Shown here: one piece after another, positions 10,358-20,828 of the stretch
Numbering within the stretch: the stretch's first letter is position 1
How the letters are laid out: each line of letters starts with the position of its first letter
Origin: Pezicula radicicola
Taxonomy: Eukaryota; Ascomycota; Leotiomycetes; Helotiales; Dermateaceae
DNA length: 64,000 nucleotides
Assembly: GCA_003008705.1 (NCBI GenBank)
Contig: PDUO01000027.1
Location: 252,425 to 316,424 of the forward strand
Reading direction: 5' to 3'
Notes under the pieces: model-generated
Databases searched by the model: none
What the model was told of the DNA's origin: nothing
Seen by the model: only the letters and a program-made list of their open reading frames with translations
Program-made: the position numbers and the translations under genes

Positions 10358-12460
10358 ATGGAAATGGCTCGTCGTTCATCTCGAGCTGCTCGCGCCAGTG
10401 CCTCGAACTCCCACGAATCTTCCACCTCCTCGAATTCCTCTGGTCGCGCAGATAGAACTACTCGAAGAAACCACAAGACTGAGTCGCCTCGAAAGTCAAC
10501 CCCTACAGCATCTTTATCCTCTGAACCCCGAGAGGAATCCAGCGCGACCGGCCTGGATGACGCCCACTCAACACGACGCCGGAAGCGCGGCCAAGCTGAA
10601 GAGCTACAAAAAGCGACAAAGGTACATACAGTTGAGGTTGAAATTACAAATGGGGGCGATGAAGTTGGGGAGGACGATGAGGCCGTTCGCTGCATCTGTG
10701 GTTTGGACGATTACCCCGGACCACCGCTGGTTGATGAAGACAGCAAGCAGGGCATAAAGGAAGGAATTGATGCCGATCCTCTTATATCAGCTGCAGACGC
10801 TCCGGAAGACCTGGCTGGCTTTTTTCTCCAATGCGACGTTTGCAAAGTCTGGCAGCATGGTGGCTGTGTGGGAATTATGAATGAGGAACAAAGTCCTGAA
10901 GAGTACTTCTGCGAAGAATGTCGTAAGGACCTACACAAGATATTTGTGACACCAAATGGGTACGTTTGTACAATTGTTTGAACAATCCTAACTATCCTCA
11001 CTTTCTGCCTTCATCCGACCTGGCGGCTACCCCCACGCGAGGACGTGGCGCAGATCTGGTCTCACAAGGCTGGCCGCTTCAAATAACAGGATTCTGATAC
11101 TGAATTTCTACTTCTTTCACACTTTGGAAATATGGCTAATACGATGGACCGTAGTCAACGATACTCCCATTACCTACCCCTCTACCAGACCCTTTCACGA
11201 ACTACTTCTCGCGCCGCATCTTTTTCAAAAGATGGCACACGATCTCCAAGAGCTGGAAGCAAAAATGGCCGGCCCTCTTCAAGCCTCCAGAGCGCGAAGC
11301 GCCGATCAACAATGAATAGTAGAGATGCTGCATATGATGAAGGAGAAGCACTGAGGAGAGCGATAGAAGCGAGCAAAGGACAGAACAGCGGGGAAAGTAA
11401 TGATGGCGGAACAATAAGGCGAGGCAAGAGAGGCCGCAGCGATAGCGAAGAGTAAGCAGGATGGAAGGAATTGTATATGCCGGAGCTGACGATTAATACT
11501 AGGAAACAAGAAGGTCCGAAGAGGCAAAGGACAACTTCGCAGTCACCATCGCCTGCTGGCGAGCAGCCTCAATCTACAGAGCCGGTGGACTCTGAGGACG
11601 ATACAAAAGGACGGAACGGAGGAGCTAAGAAAATCAGAGGAGCTGCAGCACGAAATCACAGAGAGAAGGAAGCGAGAGAAGAGAGAGAACGGGCGCGGCT
11701 GGAAGCAGCTAATAAACGAAAAGGACGTGCTGAGCGTCGAAGAGTTGAAGGTATGTGTGGGGAGTACCGAACCGTGGAGCATAAACTTATCAAATGTTTA
11801 GATTCGGACCACTCCGAAGAAATACCGCTTGCACAAACACGAGCAACAGTTACTAAACCTACCGAGGTGGCAATCCAGCCTTTAGATCCGCCATCTGCTC
11901 AGGTCGCACCACCTAGCCCACATACTCAGCCAGCGCCTCCAGTCTCACACAAAAAAGGTGGAAGACCGCCAAATGCCAGAAAGGGAAGACTAGGCAAAAA
12001 TCAATACACGAAAGATAAGGAGCACCATGAAAGCAACGATCAATCTCCAAATAGATCCCAGTCTAGAGACGTACCACGAGAGGAAAACGGACACACTCAG
12101 GGGAATCGAACCTCAAATAATGAGCCGAAGCATGGAAGATCAAAAGGGACTGCGGGCAGTAAGATTTCGATGGCTGATGCTAAAAGGCGCGTCGCAGGCT
12201 TCTTGGACTTCATTCAACGAACTCAGCTTGAGATGGCCGCTGAGTCCCCATCGCCGAGTGGTGACGAGGCAACTCGGGACATCATTCGTGGTATTGCTAA
12301 TGGTTTACCAATGATAAAAGTTAATGGTGATGGACAGTTGGATCCTGAAGGAGTAAATGAGGATTCAAAACTGGAAAAGGAGTTTAAAGATCTGTCGAGC
12401 ATGGAGATGATGGATGTCTTGACAAAAGCTTTGATCAAATGGCAAAAGGAGTTTGCATGA
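10358..12460 (+). CDS. CTI6: PHD-finger protein, Rpd3L deacetylase complex subunit Cti6-like
   Basis: Four exons (10358-10959, 11155-11451, 11503-11750, 11802-12460) give 601 aa. The last two introns are 51 bp each. The PHD zinc finger is C4HC3: Cys112, Cys114, Cys159, Cys162, His167, Cys170, Cys185, Cys188. An insertion of more than 40 residues sits between the first and second cysteine pairs, as in Cti6 proteins. W-Q-H-G-G-C is the typical PHD core. Downstream are the family's Y-S-x-Y-L-P segment, K-R-R-S-T-M-N-S-R-D-A-A-Y-D-E, a basic helix (RNHREKEAREERERARLE), K-K-G-G-R-P-P-N (AT-hook-like) and a conserved C-terminal helical block. Yeast Cti6 bridges Cyc8-Tup1 and SAGA and belongs to Rpd3L. 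Start ATG 10358 is followed by G and preceded by ACC. The third intron is a multiple of three and open, so its retention would be silent in frame. Confidence 0.85.
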
Positions 12461-13362
12461 CTATTCGGACTTGGCGGTGTTGCCTGGGCAAAGTATTGGG
12501 ATGGTTTGAAAGGAATCGGCACAGGATTTTGGTGGAGTTTTGTATATGATGGGCAATGCACATGTGAGGACGGCTGGTAAGCTGGCATGCTGGCGCTGGT
12601 TGGTAAATTCTGCTGGTTAATGTTTATACCCTGCTTCTACTTTTCAAGATAATCACAGCTTTGGTATCTAAGGTACGCTTTCTGAGCCAACGAATGCATC
12701 GGAGATGCTGGCATGTCCATGGCCCCATGTTTTCTAGACGATTAGGGCTGGGATGCAAGATGATGCGAGGCAGCCGAAGCATAAGTGGGATTAAGTACCA
12801 AATCATTTATGAACCGCCCTATCAGCGTGGGGAAGGGTGTCTGAGTAGAATAGCGTCCCCGCGGAACACATCCTATGCACATGGACATATGGGTCTTGAA
12901 GCGACGACTTGCTGAATTTGCTGAAGAACTGCCATCAAAACGGCCCGTCCCTTACATGCTCCAGTTCCCCTTTCCTATTGCGTTTCTTGTCTCTGCATTT
13001 GCAAGCATTCTTTTCCTTATGATACAGTCAGCTGTCAAGCACGTATTCGGTACATGTGTACCTCGCCGCAGATATGCGTTTACGGATGATATTTTTTACT
13101 TGGATCCAATGACATTACACGTTAAATTTACGAGGTTTTTTCTTAGACACGGGGCAGTTCTGGGACGGTTTTGGGTGCATAAGGTAAGTGGATAAGGTGC
13201 ATCTTTTAAGAAATGTTGGATTCCGTTTCTGTCTTTATGCATACCTGTTGTGTCTTTCTTGATATCTGTCACATTTTACTTAGAAGTTTTTGAGAACAAA
13301 AATGGAAGAAGAGGATGACCTATTCGGTACAGGGAAAGAGTGCCATGTCTCAAAGAAGAAGC
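12461..13362. other. intergenic, no supported gene
   Basis: A plus-strand frame at 12875-13195 (106 codons) contains one hydrophobic stretch near its middle but no motif, no intron signals and no recognisable relative. I do not support it as a gene. The rest is 3' region of the PHD gene and decayed upstream sequence of the dehydrogenase pseudogene. Confidence 0.4.
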
Positions 13363-14394
13363 TGAAGTAAAAAAAAAGGAATCAATCTCTCTTTTGCAAC
13401 TTTACTTCTCTCAAAAGGTTGTAATGTCTTAATTGCAGACTTACATATCCGTCTAGAAGCAAAAGCTCTTCTTGACCATCCGGCATACTCATCACCTACC
13501 TCAGCATGTCGTTTTTACTATCTCAAAACAGATGTAACTTCCTGGTCGGATTTATCTCGTTTGTTTGAATTTGCTACTAAACGGTTCGGAAGTGTGGATA
13601 TCGTATGTCCAAGAACAGGAATCTACGAACTACCATCCACATCACCAAACTTCTCCTCCTCCTCTACCACAACGACAAATTCTAAAATTCCTTCAAACCC
13701 AGAACATCAAAACTCAACAACAAACTCAGATCCAAAGCACAACCATCCAGGGACCCACAAAACGCTTGATGTAAACATAACTCATCCAATCCGACTAACT
13801 CAATTAGCAATTGGGTATTTCTTATCTCAGAATGTTAAGGATGGAAGAGTTGTATTAGTTAGTTCTCAGAGTGGAAGTGGTGAGGTGGGTATTACTACTC
13901 CGCTTTATTATGCTAGTAAGCATACTGTTCATGGGTTTGTTAAGGCCATGGCTGGGTTGGAGGGTGAGTTGGGTATAGGGTTAATGGGGTTGCACCTGGA
14001 ATTGTTAAGGTTTGTTCTTTCCTATTCGCCTTTTTACGCTAGAAATTACTTTCTTGCAAAATATTCTGTAGAATTGGTTACTGATGTTGAGATAGACAAC
14101 ACTTTGGCTTGAAGCACCTGAAAAGTTATCAACCTTCTCGGCTGAAAATGATACTTGGGTTGAACCAGACGCTGTTGCGAATGCTATGATTGATTTACTT
14201 ATTAAGCCTGAGTATGTTAGTGGTACTATTCTGGAGGTTGGTGCAGAGTCTATAAGAAGGGTTTTACGTGTAATGATCCTGGACCTGCGAAGGGGGAGAA
14301 GGGGTTCGAGTTGAGTAACTTGGGGGTGGCTAGACAGAAGGTGCTTGACAGGTTGAGGGGTGGTGAGTTTGTAAAGGGATTGTGGGGAGGGTAG
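13363..14394 (+). pseudogene. short-chain dehydrogenase/reductase pseudogene
   Basis: The frame from 13366 reads G-I-N-L-S-F-A-x-L-L-L, then G-C-N-V-L-I-A-D-L, a D-V-T motif, F-G-x-V-D-I-V-C, then D-V-N-I-T-H-P-I-R, V-L-V-S-S-Q-S and the catalytic Y-Y-A-S-K. This is the order of a classical NAD(P)-dependent SDR of the 15-hydroxyprostaglandin-dehydrogenase-like type. Damage is clear. The glycine-rich cofactor loop before G-I-N is replaced by a poly-A run with TGA at 13363, so no start is usable. A one-base deletion near 13978-13981 throws V-N-G-V-A-P-G-I-V-K out of frame. A second shift near 14262-14272 separates R-R-V-L from N-D-P-G-P. An intron (GTTTGTTC to GTTGAG, about 14010-14093) appears to survive between the two shifts. 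An Asn/Ser/Thr-rich insertion lies before the Asn motif. Confidence 0.75.
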
Positions 14395-14982
14395 AATTTA
14401 GGGTGGTAGGAGAGTAGGGAAGGGTATGGTGTTGGGTTTGAAAACCTTGGAAGTTCGGAGAGAAGATCGGCTACACTTTTCTACCTACTTGAGGACTAAG
14501 TCTTTACGTGTCTTGACTCCGACGTAAATAAATGAGAATCAAGTGCCCACCTACCATAGTACAGGATTCTTCAAAGGTGAGAATAATCTGGTATAATGAA
14601 TGGCTTACAGATACAGGAAGGACGGAGTATGAGTTCGTGATTGTAGTAGTCGTGTAATACTAAGGTATCCTATAGAACCTCACCAACAAATGCAAAACTA
14701 CCTATCAAGGAGAATAGGTACCGGTACGTTCTGAAGTTGCTTTAGGCGACAGCGGCCTTCTTTTAGGTAGTTGTACCCCTGGCTTTACCAGGCTTAGCGT
14801 AAAATTAAGGTTCCGACCTCCCGGTGCGTTGGGTATATTTTCAACCACAGGTGACAGCTTTGAGAAAGTATTGACGACCCCATCAGCGCAAACTCAAATG
14901 CTCCTCTGCTCTTCCAACTCTCCCTTGACAGGACTATGCTAAAATCCTTCTCTCCAGTCATCTTCATGGGCCCCAATTGGTA
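14395..14982. other. intergenic, promoter side of the LCCL gene
   Basis: No gene seen. The last 100 bases are the likely 5' leader of the membrane protein. Confidence 0.5.
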
Positions 14983-16890
14983 ATGTCGATGAGCATGCAC
15001 AGTTTCGCTAAAGGACGATACGGCAGGAGGGAAGACGAGGCAGGGCTATATGCCGCGGACGAAGAAGCGCAGCCGTTGCAAACAGAGTCTATTGAGCTCG
15101 GCCAGTTCAGTGCAGAAGTGGCAACAAGGCCGTTATCCGTCGAAGTAAGACACAGTCTGTTCATCCGCATTCGAGACAGCTGCAACAAATTGAGGGTCTT
15201 CGTTGGGGGACAGCATCATCCTCGAATACAAAAGATCACACCATGGCTGCCGTCTGTGCAGGCACGCCCGGTAGAATGGCTACATCAGAGCTTTCCTAAG
15301 GGCTATCAAAAATTTGCTTTACTCGCATCTTTTTGCTTTATTTGGATTTCTCTTGTTGCGTCGATTCTGTACTTGAGTACCGCTGCTGGTATGGAAGGGT
15401 CTGAACAACTCATACAACACATTGACTGCACCGAAACTTTTTGGCGCAGGGACAATGGCTGTGGGCTGAATGGCTTCGAATGCCGCCCCTTCAATGGCAC
15501 TTCATTCGCTTTTCGCTGCGATGCAAATTGTGCCCAAGTTCAAGTGCTGAACGTGTACCCTGTTGGTGCCCAAGAGATTATCTATCGGCCTTTGGTTATT
15601 GGTGGTCCTGTCTACCGCGGGGACTCTTTCATCTGCAGCTCTGCCATCCACGCCGGAATTGTCAGTAATGCAGGCGGCGGGTGTGGCACTGTATCTCGAG
15701 TTGGCCAGCGTGACAATTTTCCAGCCACGCAAAAGAATGGTATTGATAGTATAGGATTTGATTCCTATTTTCCGCTAGCATTCGAGTTCATATCAAACTC
15801 CAGTGTCGAATGCAAAGTTAAGGATCAACGCTGGGTTCTACTAATCATCTCTCTGATCTTCACATCATTATTCTCCTTGTTCACAACCTCGGCATCCTTG
15901 CAGTTCTTTGTTGCATTTACTGCCCTGTTTGCACACGTTAGTCTGATTTCAGATCCTTCTGGTATCTCACATCGCTCGGTATCCGTACTTCCAGAACTCT
16001 TCTCCAACTTTGTCGGACGGTTCTTGCCAGCTGCATTTTGCGCCATAGTACTCTATTGGACATGTATCAAGCGTTCTCTTGACGGCCTGACGGCACAGTT
16101 CGAGAAGACAGTTCTATGGATGGGAGGTTGCTGGATTGGTGCCTTGTCCAATTACACATTTGGTTGGCTTCCAATCCAACGCCTAACTGTACATGATCTC
16201 GAGCAGCAGCCTGGCGCAAAACTCTCTCTTGCAGTAATCGTTATCATCATTGTCTTGGTAGTGGTTCAACAAGTGTACTACTTCCGTCTTGAGCGTCGTC
16301 TATTGAAATATTTGGCTATCTATGGCATATTCTTATCCGCCGTAATAATTTGCCTCCTACTTCCCGGGCTCGAACTGCGCATCCACCATTATATCCTCGC
16401 ATTGTTGTTACTCCCAGGTACTAGCTTGCAAACTCGATCCTCCCTTTTTTATCAAGGCCTGCTCCTAGGTCTATTCATTAACGGCATTGCACGCTGGGGA
16501 TTTGATGCTGTCCTTCAGACACCAAAAGACCTTCGAGAGGATGCAGCGTTGGGTTCACTACTTCCGTCAATTCTTGAACCAGTAATTTCTTTGGGCTCAG
16601 CAATGTCTAATATATCATTTAGTTGGGCAGCTCCACCGTCATTGCCCGGGTACGATGGAATCAATATCCTCGTGAACGATGTCGAGAGATATAGAAGTTA
16701 TTTTGGTGAGGCTGTGCCAACAGATGATCGTTTTACTTGGACAAGGACTAGGACTTCCTCTACCTCTGAGGTACTTCCGGAGTATTTCAGGTTTGGATAC
16801 TTGAGTGAAGATGGTCGGAGTCTGGATTATGGAAAGGCGGGAATGTGGAATGCCGATGGGGGTTGGAGTCCAATGGAAACTGCACCTTAG
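14983..16890 (+). CDS. LCCL-domain multi-pass membrane protein
   Basis: A single exon of 635 aa. Residues 1-110 are soluble and moderately acidic. A membrane segment follows near 115-135 (F-A-L-L-A-S-F-C-F-I-W-I-S-L-V). Next comes a lumenal or extracellular Cys-rich region whose core, F-R-C-D-A-N-C then Y-R-G-D-S-F-I-C-S-S-A-I-H-A-G-I and G-G-G-C-G, matches the LCCL fold (FxCPxxC-like start, S-x-x-C-x-A-A-x-H-x-G core). About eight further hydrophobic helices then alternate with short loops up to residue ~545. The tail is hydrophilic and contains Y-F-R-F-G-Y-L-S. Fungal LCCL-plus-transmembrane proteins are known but their function is not. Three close in-frame ATGs (14983, 14989, 14995) compete; the first is used here. 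Confidence 0.85.
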   Translation: MSMSMHSFAKGRYGRREDEAGLYAADEEAQPLQTESIELGQFSAEVATRPLSVEVRHSLFIRIRDSCNKLRVFVGGQHHPRIQKITPWLPSVQARPVEWLHQSFPKGYQKFALLASFCFIWISLVASILYLSTAAGMEGSEQLIQHIDCTETFWRRDNGCGLNGFECRPFNGTSFAFRCDANCAQVQVLNVYPVGAQEIIYRPLVIGGPVYRGDSFICSSAIHAGIVSNAGGGCGTVSRVGQRDNFPATQKNGIDSIGFDSYFPLAFEFISNSSVECKVKDQRWVLLIISLIFTSLFSLFTTSASLQFFVAFTALFAHVSLISDPSGISHRSVSVLPELFSNFVGRFLPAAFCAIVLYWTCIKRSLDGLTAQFEKTVLWMGGCWIGALSNYTFGWLPIQRLTVHDLEQQPGAKLSLAVIVIIIVLVVVQQVYYFRLERRLLKYLAIYGIFLSAVIICLLLPGLELRIHHYILALLLLPGTSLQTRSSLFYQGLLLGLFINGIARWGFDAVLQTPKDLREDAALGSLLPSILEPVISLGSAMSNISFSWAAPPSLPGYDGINILVNDVERYRSYFGEAVPTDDRFTWTRTRTSSTSEVLPEYFRFGYLSEDGRSLDYGKAGMWNADGGWSPMETAP

Positions 16891-17705
16891 CGGAGTTGAT
16901 TTCCTGTATTAGGTGGCTACTTATGTGTAGTAATTCAGTCCAATGGTTCATGCTATTCTACCAAAGGTCCCTATTACAAACAAGTTTATTTACTACTACG
17001 AAATAATAAGTGCTTAGCTTCTGAATGAAAAGGTGATTATGAGTTACCTAGGTACTTTCGCACGTATGTACCTAACCTGTCACGTCTTTCCTCCTGTTGA
17101 AAATGGGAGAATATATTGACGAATATATGGATCGGAAGTCAATGGACAATTGCTTAATTTCTATAGGATTGAAAATGAGACTATATATACACAAATGAGA
17201 GAGTACAGAATCATGCACGAACAGCTTGCATAACACCGGAGAAACTGTCGAAATATAAGAGAGTGGCTTAGAAACAAACTGCCAGAATAACGCCGTCGGC
17301 CCATCTATGGCACGAACTAAATATTAGCAAGATTTGTGGTTTCTGAAATAGATGGTAATATTTGGCAACACCTCCCAATGGAAAGATTGGACGAAAGATC
17401 ACGTGGGATCCCCATCCGAACTTCATTTCTCCAGACTTTTTTTCTCCGCATTGTTTCATCTCATCTCTTCATCCCCTACCAACACGCTCATCAACGCTCT
17501 CTTAAGAGCTCTTTTATTAAATTTTGTGTAGCAATTGCTATAGTGCTACCTTGTCTTACTACCAATTGACTTCCGGTACCTTGCATAATCCGAAGACCGA
17601 ACTGCCGACGCCTTATAATATTTCTGTCGCCCTCCGTCCGATCTTTCTTTGCAATTTCTTTTATTTCGGTATGCTGCTCTTACACCCCTAGAACCCCAAT
17701 TCAAA
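16891..17705. other. intergenic, promoter of the esterase gene
   Basis: No gene seen. CACGTG lies at 17400-17405, and a pyrimidine-rich stretch with CTTCTTT and TCTTTCTTTG precedes the esterase start, typical of a fungal promoter and leader. A frame opens at 17649 in phase with the esterase, but the hydrophobic signal peptide begins at 17706. Confidence 0.45.
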
Positions 17706-19382
17706 ATGGCTCAACTATTGCGCGCTGTATCAAGTGTAATATTGATCATCTTCAGCCTTGCAGCAGCGTTTTGCAATGCCGATGAGTCAAGCTTTCAACA
17801 AAAATGCGTAGCATTTGTTCCCACCAACTTTGTTATCAATGCGACCGTCAATGCTCAAGAATATGTTGCAGCTGGAACGACAGTTCAGTTCCCCGGCAAC
17901 CCTTGTAACATCACCCAGCAGTTGTCTTCGGTCGAGGTCTGTCGCATTGCTCTGAACATAAGCACCTCAGCGAGGTCCGGGATCATCTTCGAAGCCTGGC
18001 TTCCCTCGAACTGGACTGGACGCTTTCTCGCTACTGGAAATGGCGGTATTGATGGTTGTATCAAGTATTACGATATTGATTATGGCACCATGAATGGCTT
18101 TGCCACTGTGGGGTCAAATAATGGTCATAATGGGTCGACTGGGCTTCCTTTCTTTCACAATGATGACGTTTTAAAGGACTATGTTTGGCGATCGTAAGTA
18201 TTTCGACCCAATACATTGCCGCTACTAATATACGATTAGTCTCCATACTATAACAGAAGTTGGAAAGAGCTTGACAAATGCCTTCTACGCTTCACATTTC
18301 AACCACTCATACTATCTGGGATGCTCTGGTGGTGGACGCCAAGGGGTCAAGGCGGCAGAGATGTTCCCAGAAGACTTTGACGGAATTGTGGTAGGGGCTC
18401 CGGCTGTTAACTTCAACAATATGAGTTCTTGGAGAGCTTCATTCTTTGGGAAAACCGGAGCCTCGAACTCTTCTAACTTCATATCAGCAAATAAATGGAC
18501 GGGCCTGATCCATGATGAAGTCCTCCACCAATGTGATACCATCGATGGAGTAGCAGATGGTATTATTGAGGATCCTGAACTTTGTCAATTCAGCCCAGAA
18601 GTCCTGCTATGCGGGGATCAGAATAACACAACTTGCCTTACCTCTGCTCAAGTAGAGATTGTCAAGAAAGTGTTTGCGCCCATGTATGGTGCAAGTGGAG
18701 AGTTAGCATATCCAGCCATGCAGCCAGGCAGTGAGATCAACGCAGCAACGGGTTTATATGCAGGAACACCTTGGCCCTATTCATTGGTAGGTTACCACAG
18801 AGAGAAATTTTTCGTTCTAACTCCGAATAGGATTGGTTTCGCTATGTAGTTTACAATGATCCGACTTGGAATGACTCCAACTTTACTGTAGCCGACATCA
18901 CAGCAGCACAAGCTCTCAATCCATTCGACGTCCAAACCTGGCCATCAAATCTGTCCAACTTCAGCTCTACTCATAACGGAAAACTTTTGATATTCCATGG
19001 TCAACAAGATAATCAGATTACCTCTTTCAACAGTCCACGCTTTTACGACCGTCTTGCCCTTGCACATCCAGATATTGACAGCTTTGTCGGGTTCTTCCGG
19101 ATCTCTGGTATGTTTCATTGTAACAGTGGACCTGGAGCTTGGATGGTTGGGCAAGCTACCGTTGGCTTTACAGGATTTAATCCCGATTCCAACGTTCTAG
19201 CTGCTATGGTGCGTTGGGTTGAAGAAGGAGTTGCTCCAGAGACGATAGAAGGTACGAAGTATGTCAATGACAACAAAACAATGGGTGTTTCCATCAAGAG
19301 GAAGCATTGCAAGTATCCACAACGCAATACTTACCTTGGTGGGAACGCTAGTTTACCAGAGAACTGGATATGTGCTCTCTAA
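17706..19382 (+). CDS. secreted tannase/feruloyl esterase family protein
   Basis: Three exons (17706-18193, 18240-18786, 18831-19382) give 528 aa; the introns are only 46 and 44 bp. Residues 1-25 form a signal peptide (hydrophobic L-L-R-A-V-S-S-V-I-L-I-I-F-S-L-A-A-A). The tannase-family CS-D-HC arrangement is complete: Cys191-Ser192 in G-C-S-G-G-G-R-Q-G, Asp405 in G-Q-Q-D, and His441-Cys442 in M-F-H-C, the cysteines forming the disulfide that ties the catalytic Ser and His together. W-L-P-x-N-W-T-G-R-F and N-G-G-I are the usual N-terminal motifs. Many N-x-S/T sites fit an extracellular glycoprotein. It would hydrolyse aromatic esters of plant phenolics (gallate or ferulate); the exact substrate cannot be read. 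Start ATG 17706 is chosen because it directly precedes the signal peptide. Confidence 0.92.
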
Positions 19383-19766
19383 TATGACGCACAGCAACCA
19401 GGGCCCATTGCCCACCACACGTACAGTAAAAGATGTCTGATGATCGAAAACCCAATATCTTGGGACAACGACCGTCATTCGTTGGTGTGCAACCTTGTTG
19501 CGAGTCAGGTCCACCAATTAATTGTTCGGCTAACCGACTTCATCGAACGACTGCTGATCGAGATTGGGCTTCACAGAAACCAACAATTGAAGCAAATTTT
19601 TGCATTGTATTCAATCTTTTTACAAGTACAGGTAGAATTTGATTGCAACGCTTGCGACCCCACGATATTGGTATCATCCTATCCATTCAATTGCTCCTTC
19701 TGGATCCAAAAGTTTATCCCATATTGCAAAACCCCAAATGCAAGAAAGAAAAAATGTAACGACACC

Positions 19767-20828
19767 TCACTTCTGCTCTTCTATGGTGTCATAATAATCA
19801 TCGTCGCCATGATCTATCACATCGCTTCCATCTTTGTCCTTGCCAGAAGCCCACATGCTCAGGATGCTGCCGTGACGCTCCTGGCCCGAACCAGATAAGG
19901 GGCGCGCCTTTCTCGAATGACCAGCCTCGAGGCTCTTGGACCCGATACTGGACCGACTAGACTGCTTGTCGCTATCTTTGTCCTCTACCACATCGTCGAA
20001 CTGATGGTCGTCACTGCCAGTTGTCCACAAGCTGAGAACGCTACCACGACGCGCATCTCTGGGACTGACTGCTGGCGGCTCCAGACCTCCGCTGGTAGTT
20101 CGCTTGTGGGAATTTTCGGGGTAGTTATCAATGACTGGACGTTTTTCAACTTTGCTAGAAGACCTCCGCTCTCCTTTGGTCTGCGCATCCTCCGGTAGAA
20201 GAGCATCGGCGGACAAAGAATCGCGCTCGTCGTTCAAAGCACTAAAGATACTGCCAAGTCGACCCTCTGGCCTTTTCTGTTCCTTTGACAATCTTGGATA
20301 ATTTTCGATCTTCTCAATTGAGGGCTCAAAGGCATCGGACCCCCGTCGCTCTTGTGACTTGTCTTCGGATACCACAATGACATCATCAAAGGCTTGGTGT
20401 TTCTTCACAAAGACGCTGAGGACACTGCCCATACGCCCTTCGTCGTCATTTTCCTTCTTCAGCTGGGGGTAGTCCTCAATCTTCTCGAGCTTTGTGACGC
20501 CTGAACTGGAAAGACGTCGCTTGCGCTCATACTCTCGTCTCTCCTCGGGGTCATCAGGAATCTTCAGGCCATCTTGGTGGCCAATTTCGAAAACACTTAA
20601 TATACTGCCTGCTCGTGGTGGCTCTTGACCTGGTACCGTTGGCTTGGGATAGTTTTCGATCTTTTTCCACTTTATGTGGCCAATATTACGTTGACGCTCC
20701 TTGGCCGCGAAACTGTCTTTATCCTCGGTGGTACGCGACCAATCCTCGTGGTAATCTTCATCTTCCTCATCCTCGTCATCGTCAGAGATGTAGGCATTAT
20801 CCTGCTCAGTTGATGGAGTTCCTGTCAT
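19767..20828 (-). CDS. acidic repeat protein with I-[ED]-[ND]-Y-P and R-x-G-S-[IV]-L-S motifs
   Basis: An intronless frame of 353 aa, predicted largely disordered and charge-rich, without signal peptide or membrane segment. Two short motifs recur in alternation. I-[ED]-[ND]-Y-P starts at residues 57, 117, 174 and 233. R-x-G-S-[IV]-[LF]-S-x-[FWL] starts at 72, 132, 190, 260 and 318. The first three pairs keep 15-16 residues between motifs and a period close to 60; the fourth pair is stretched to 27 and the last copy lacks the Y-P half. R-R-x-S contexts around several copies suggest phosphorylation by basophilic kinases, and Y-P/L-S-x-W motifs suggest short docking sites; both are inference. 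I do not recognise a named family. The N-terminus is an almost unbroken D/E tract (16-29). Confidence 0.8.
   Translation of the reverse strand: MTGTPSTEQDNAYISDDDEDEEDEDYHEDWSRTTEDKDSFAAKERQRNIGHIKWKKIENYPKPTVPGQEPPRAGSILSVFEIGHQDGLKIPDDPEERREYERKRRLSSSGVTKLEKIEDYPQLKKENDDEGRMGSVLSVFVKKHQAFDDVIVVSEDKSQERRGSDAFEPSIEKIENYPRLSKEQKRPEGRLGSIFSALNDERDSLSADALLPEDAQTKGERRSSSKVEKRPVIDNYPENSHKRTTSGGLEPPAVSPRDARRGSVLSLWTTGSDDHQFDDVVEDKDSDKQSSRSSIGSKSLEAGHSRKARPLSGSGQERHGSILSMWASGKDKDGSDVIDHGDDDYYDTIEEQK

Noticed and set aside
12875..13195. 106-codon plus-strand frame with one hydrophobic segment
   Set aside because: No family resemblance, no splice context and no good start; one hydrophobic run is not enough.
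19440..19898. Plus-strand open frames at 19.4-20.9 kb
   Set aside because: They are antisense to the repeat-motif gene from 19767 on, have no motifs, and reflect its biased codon composition.
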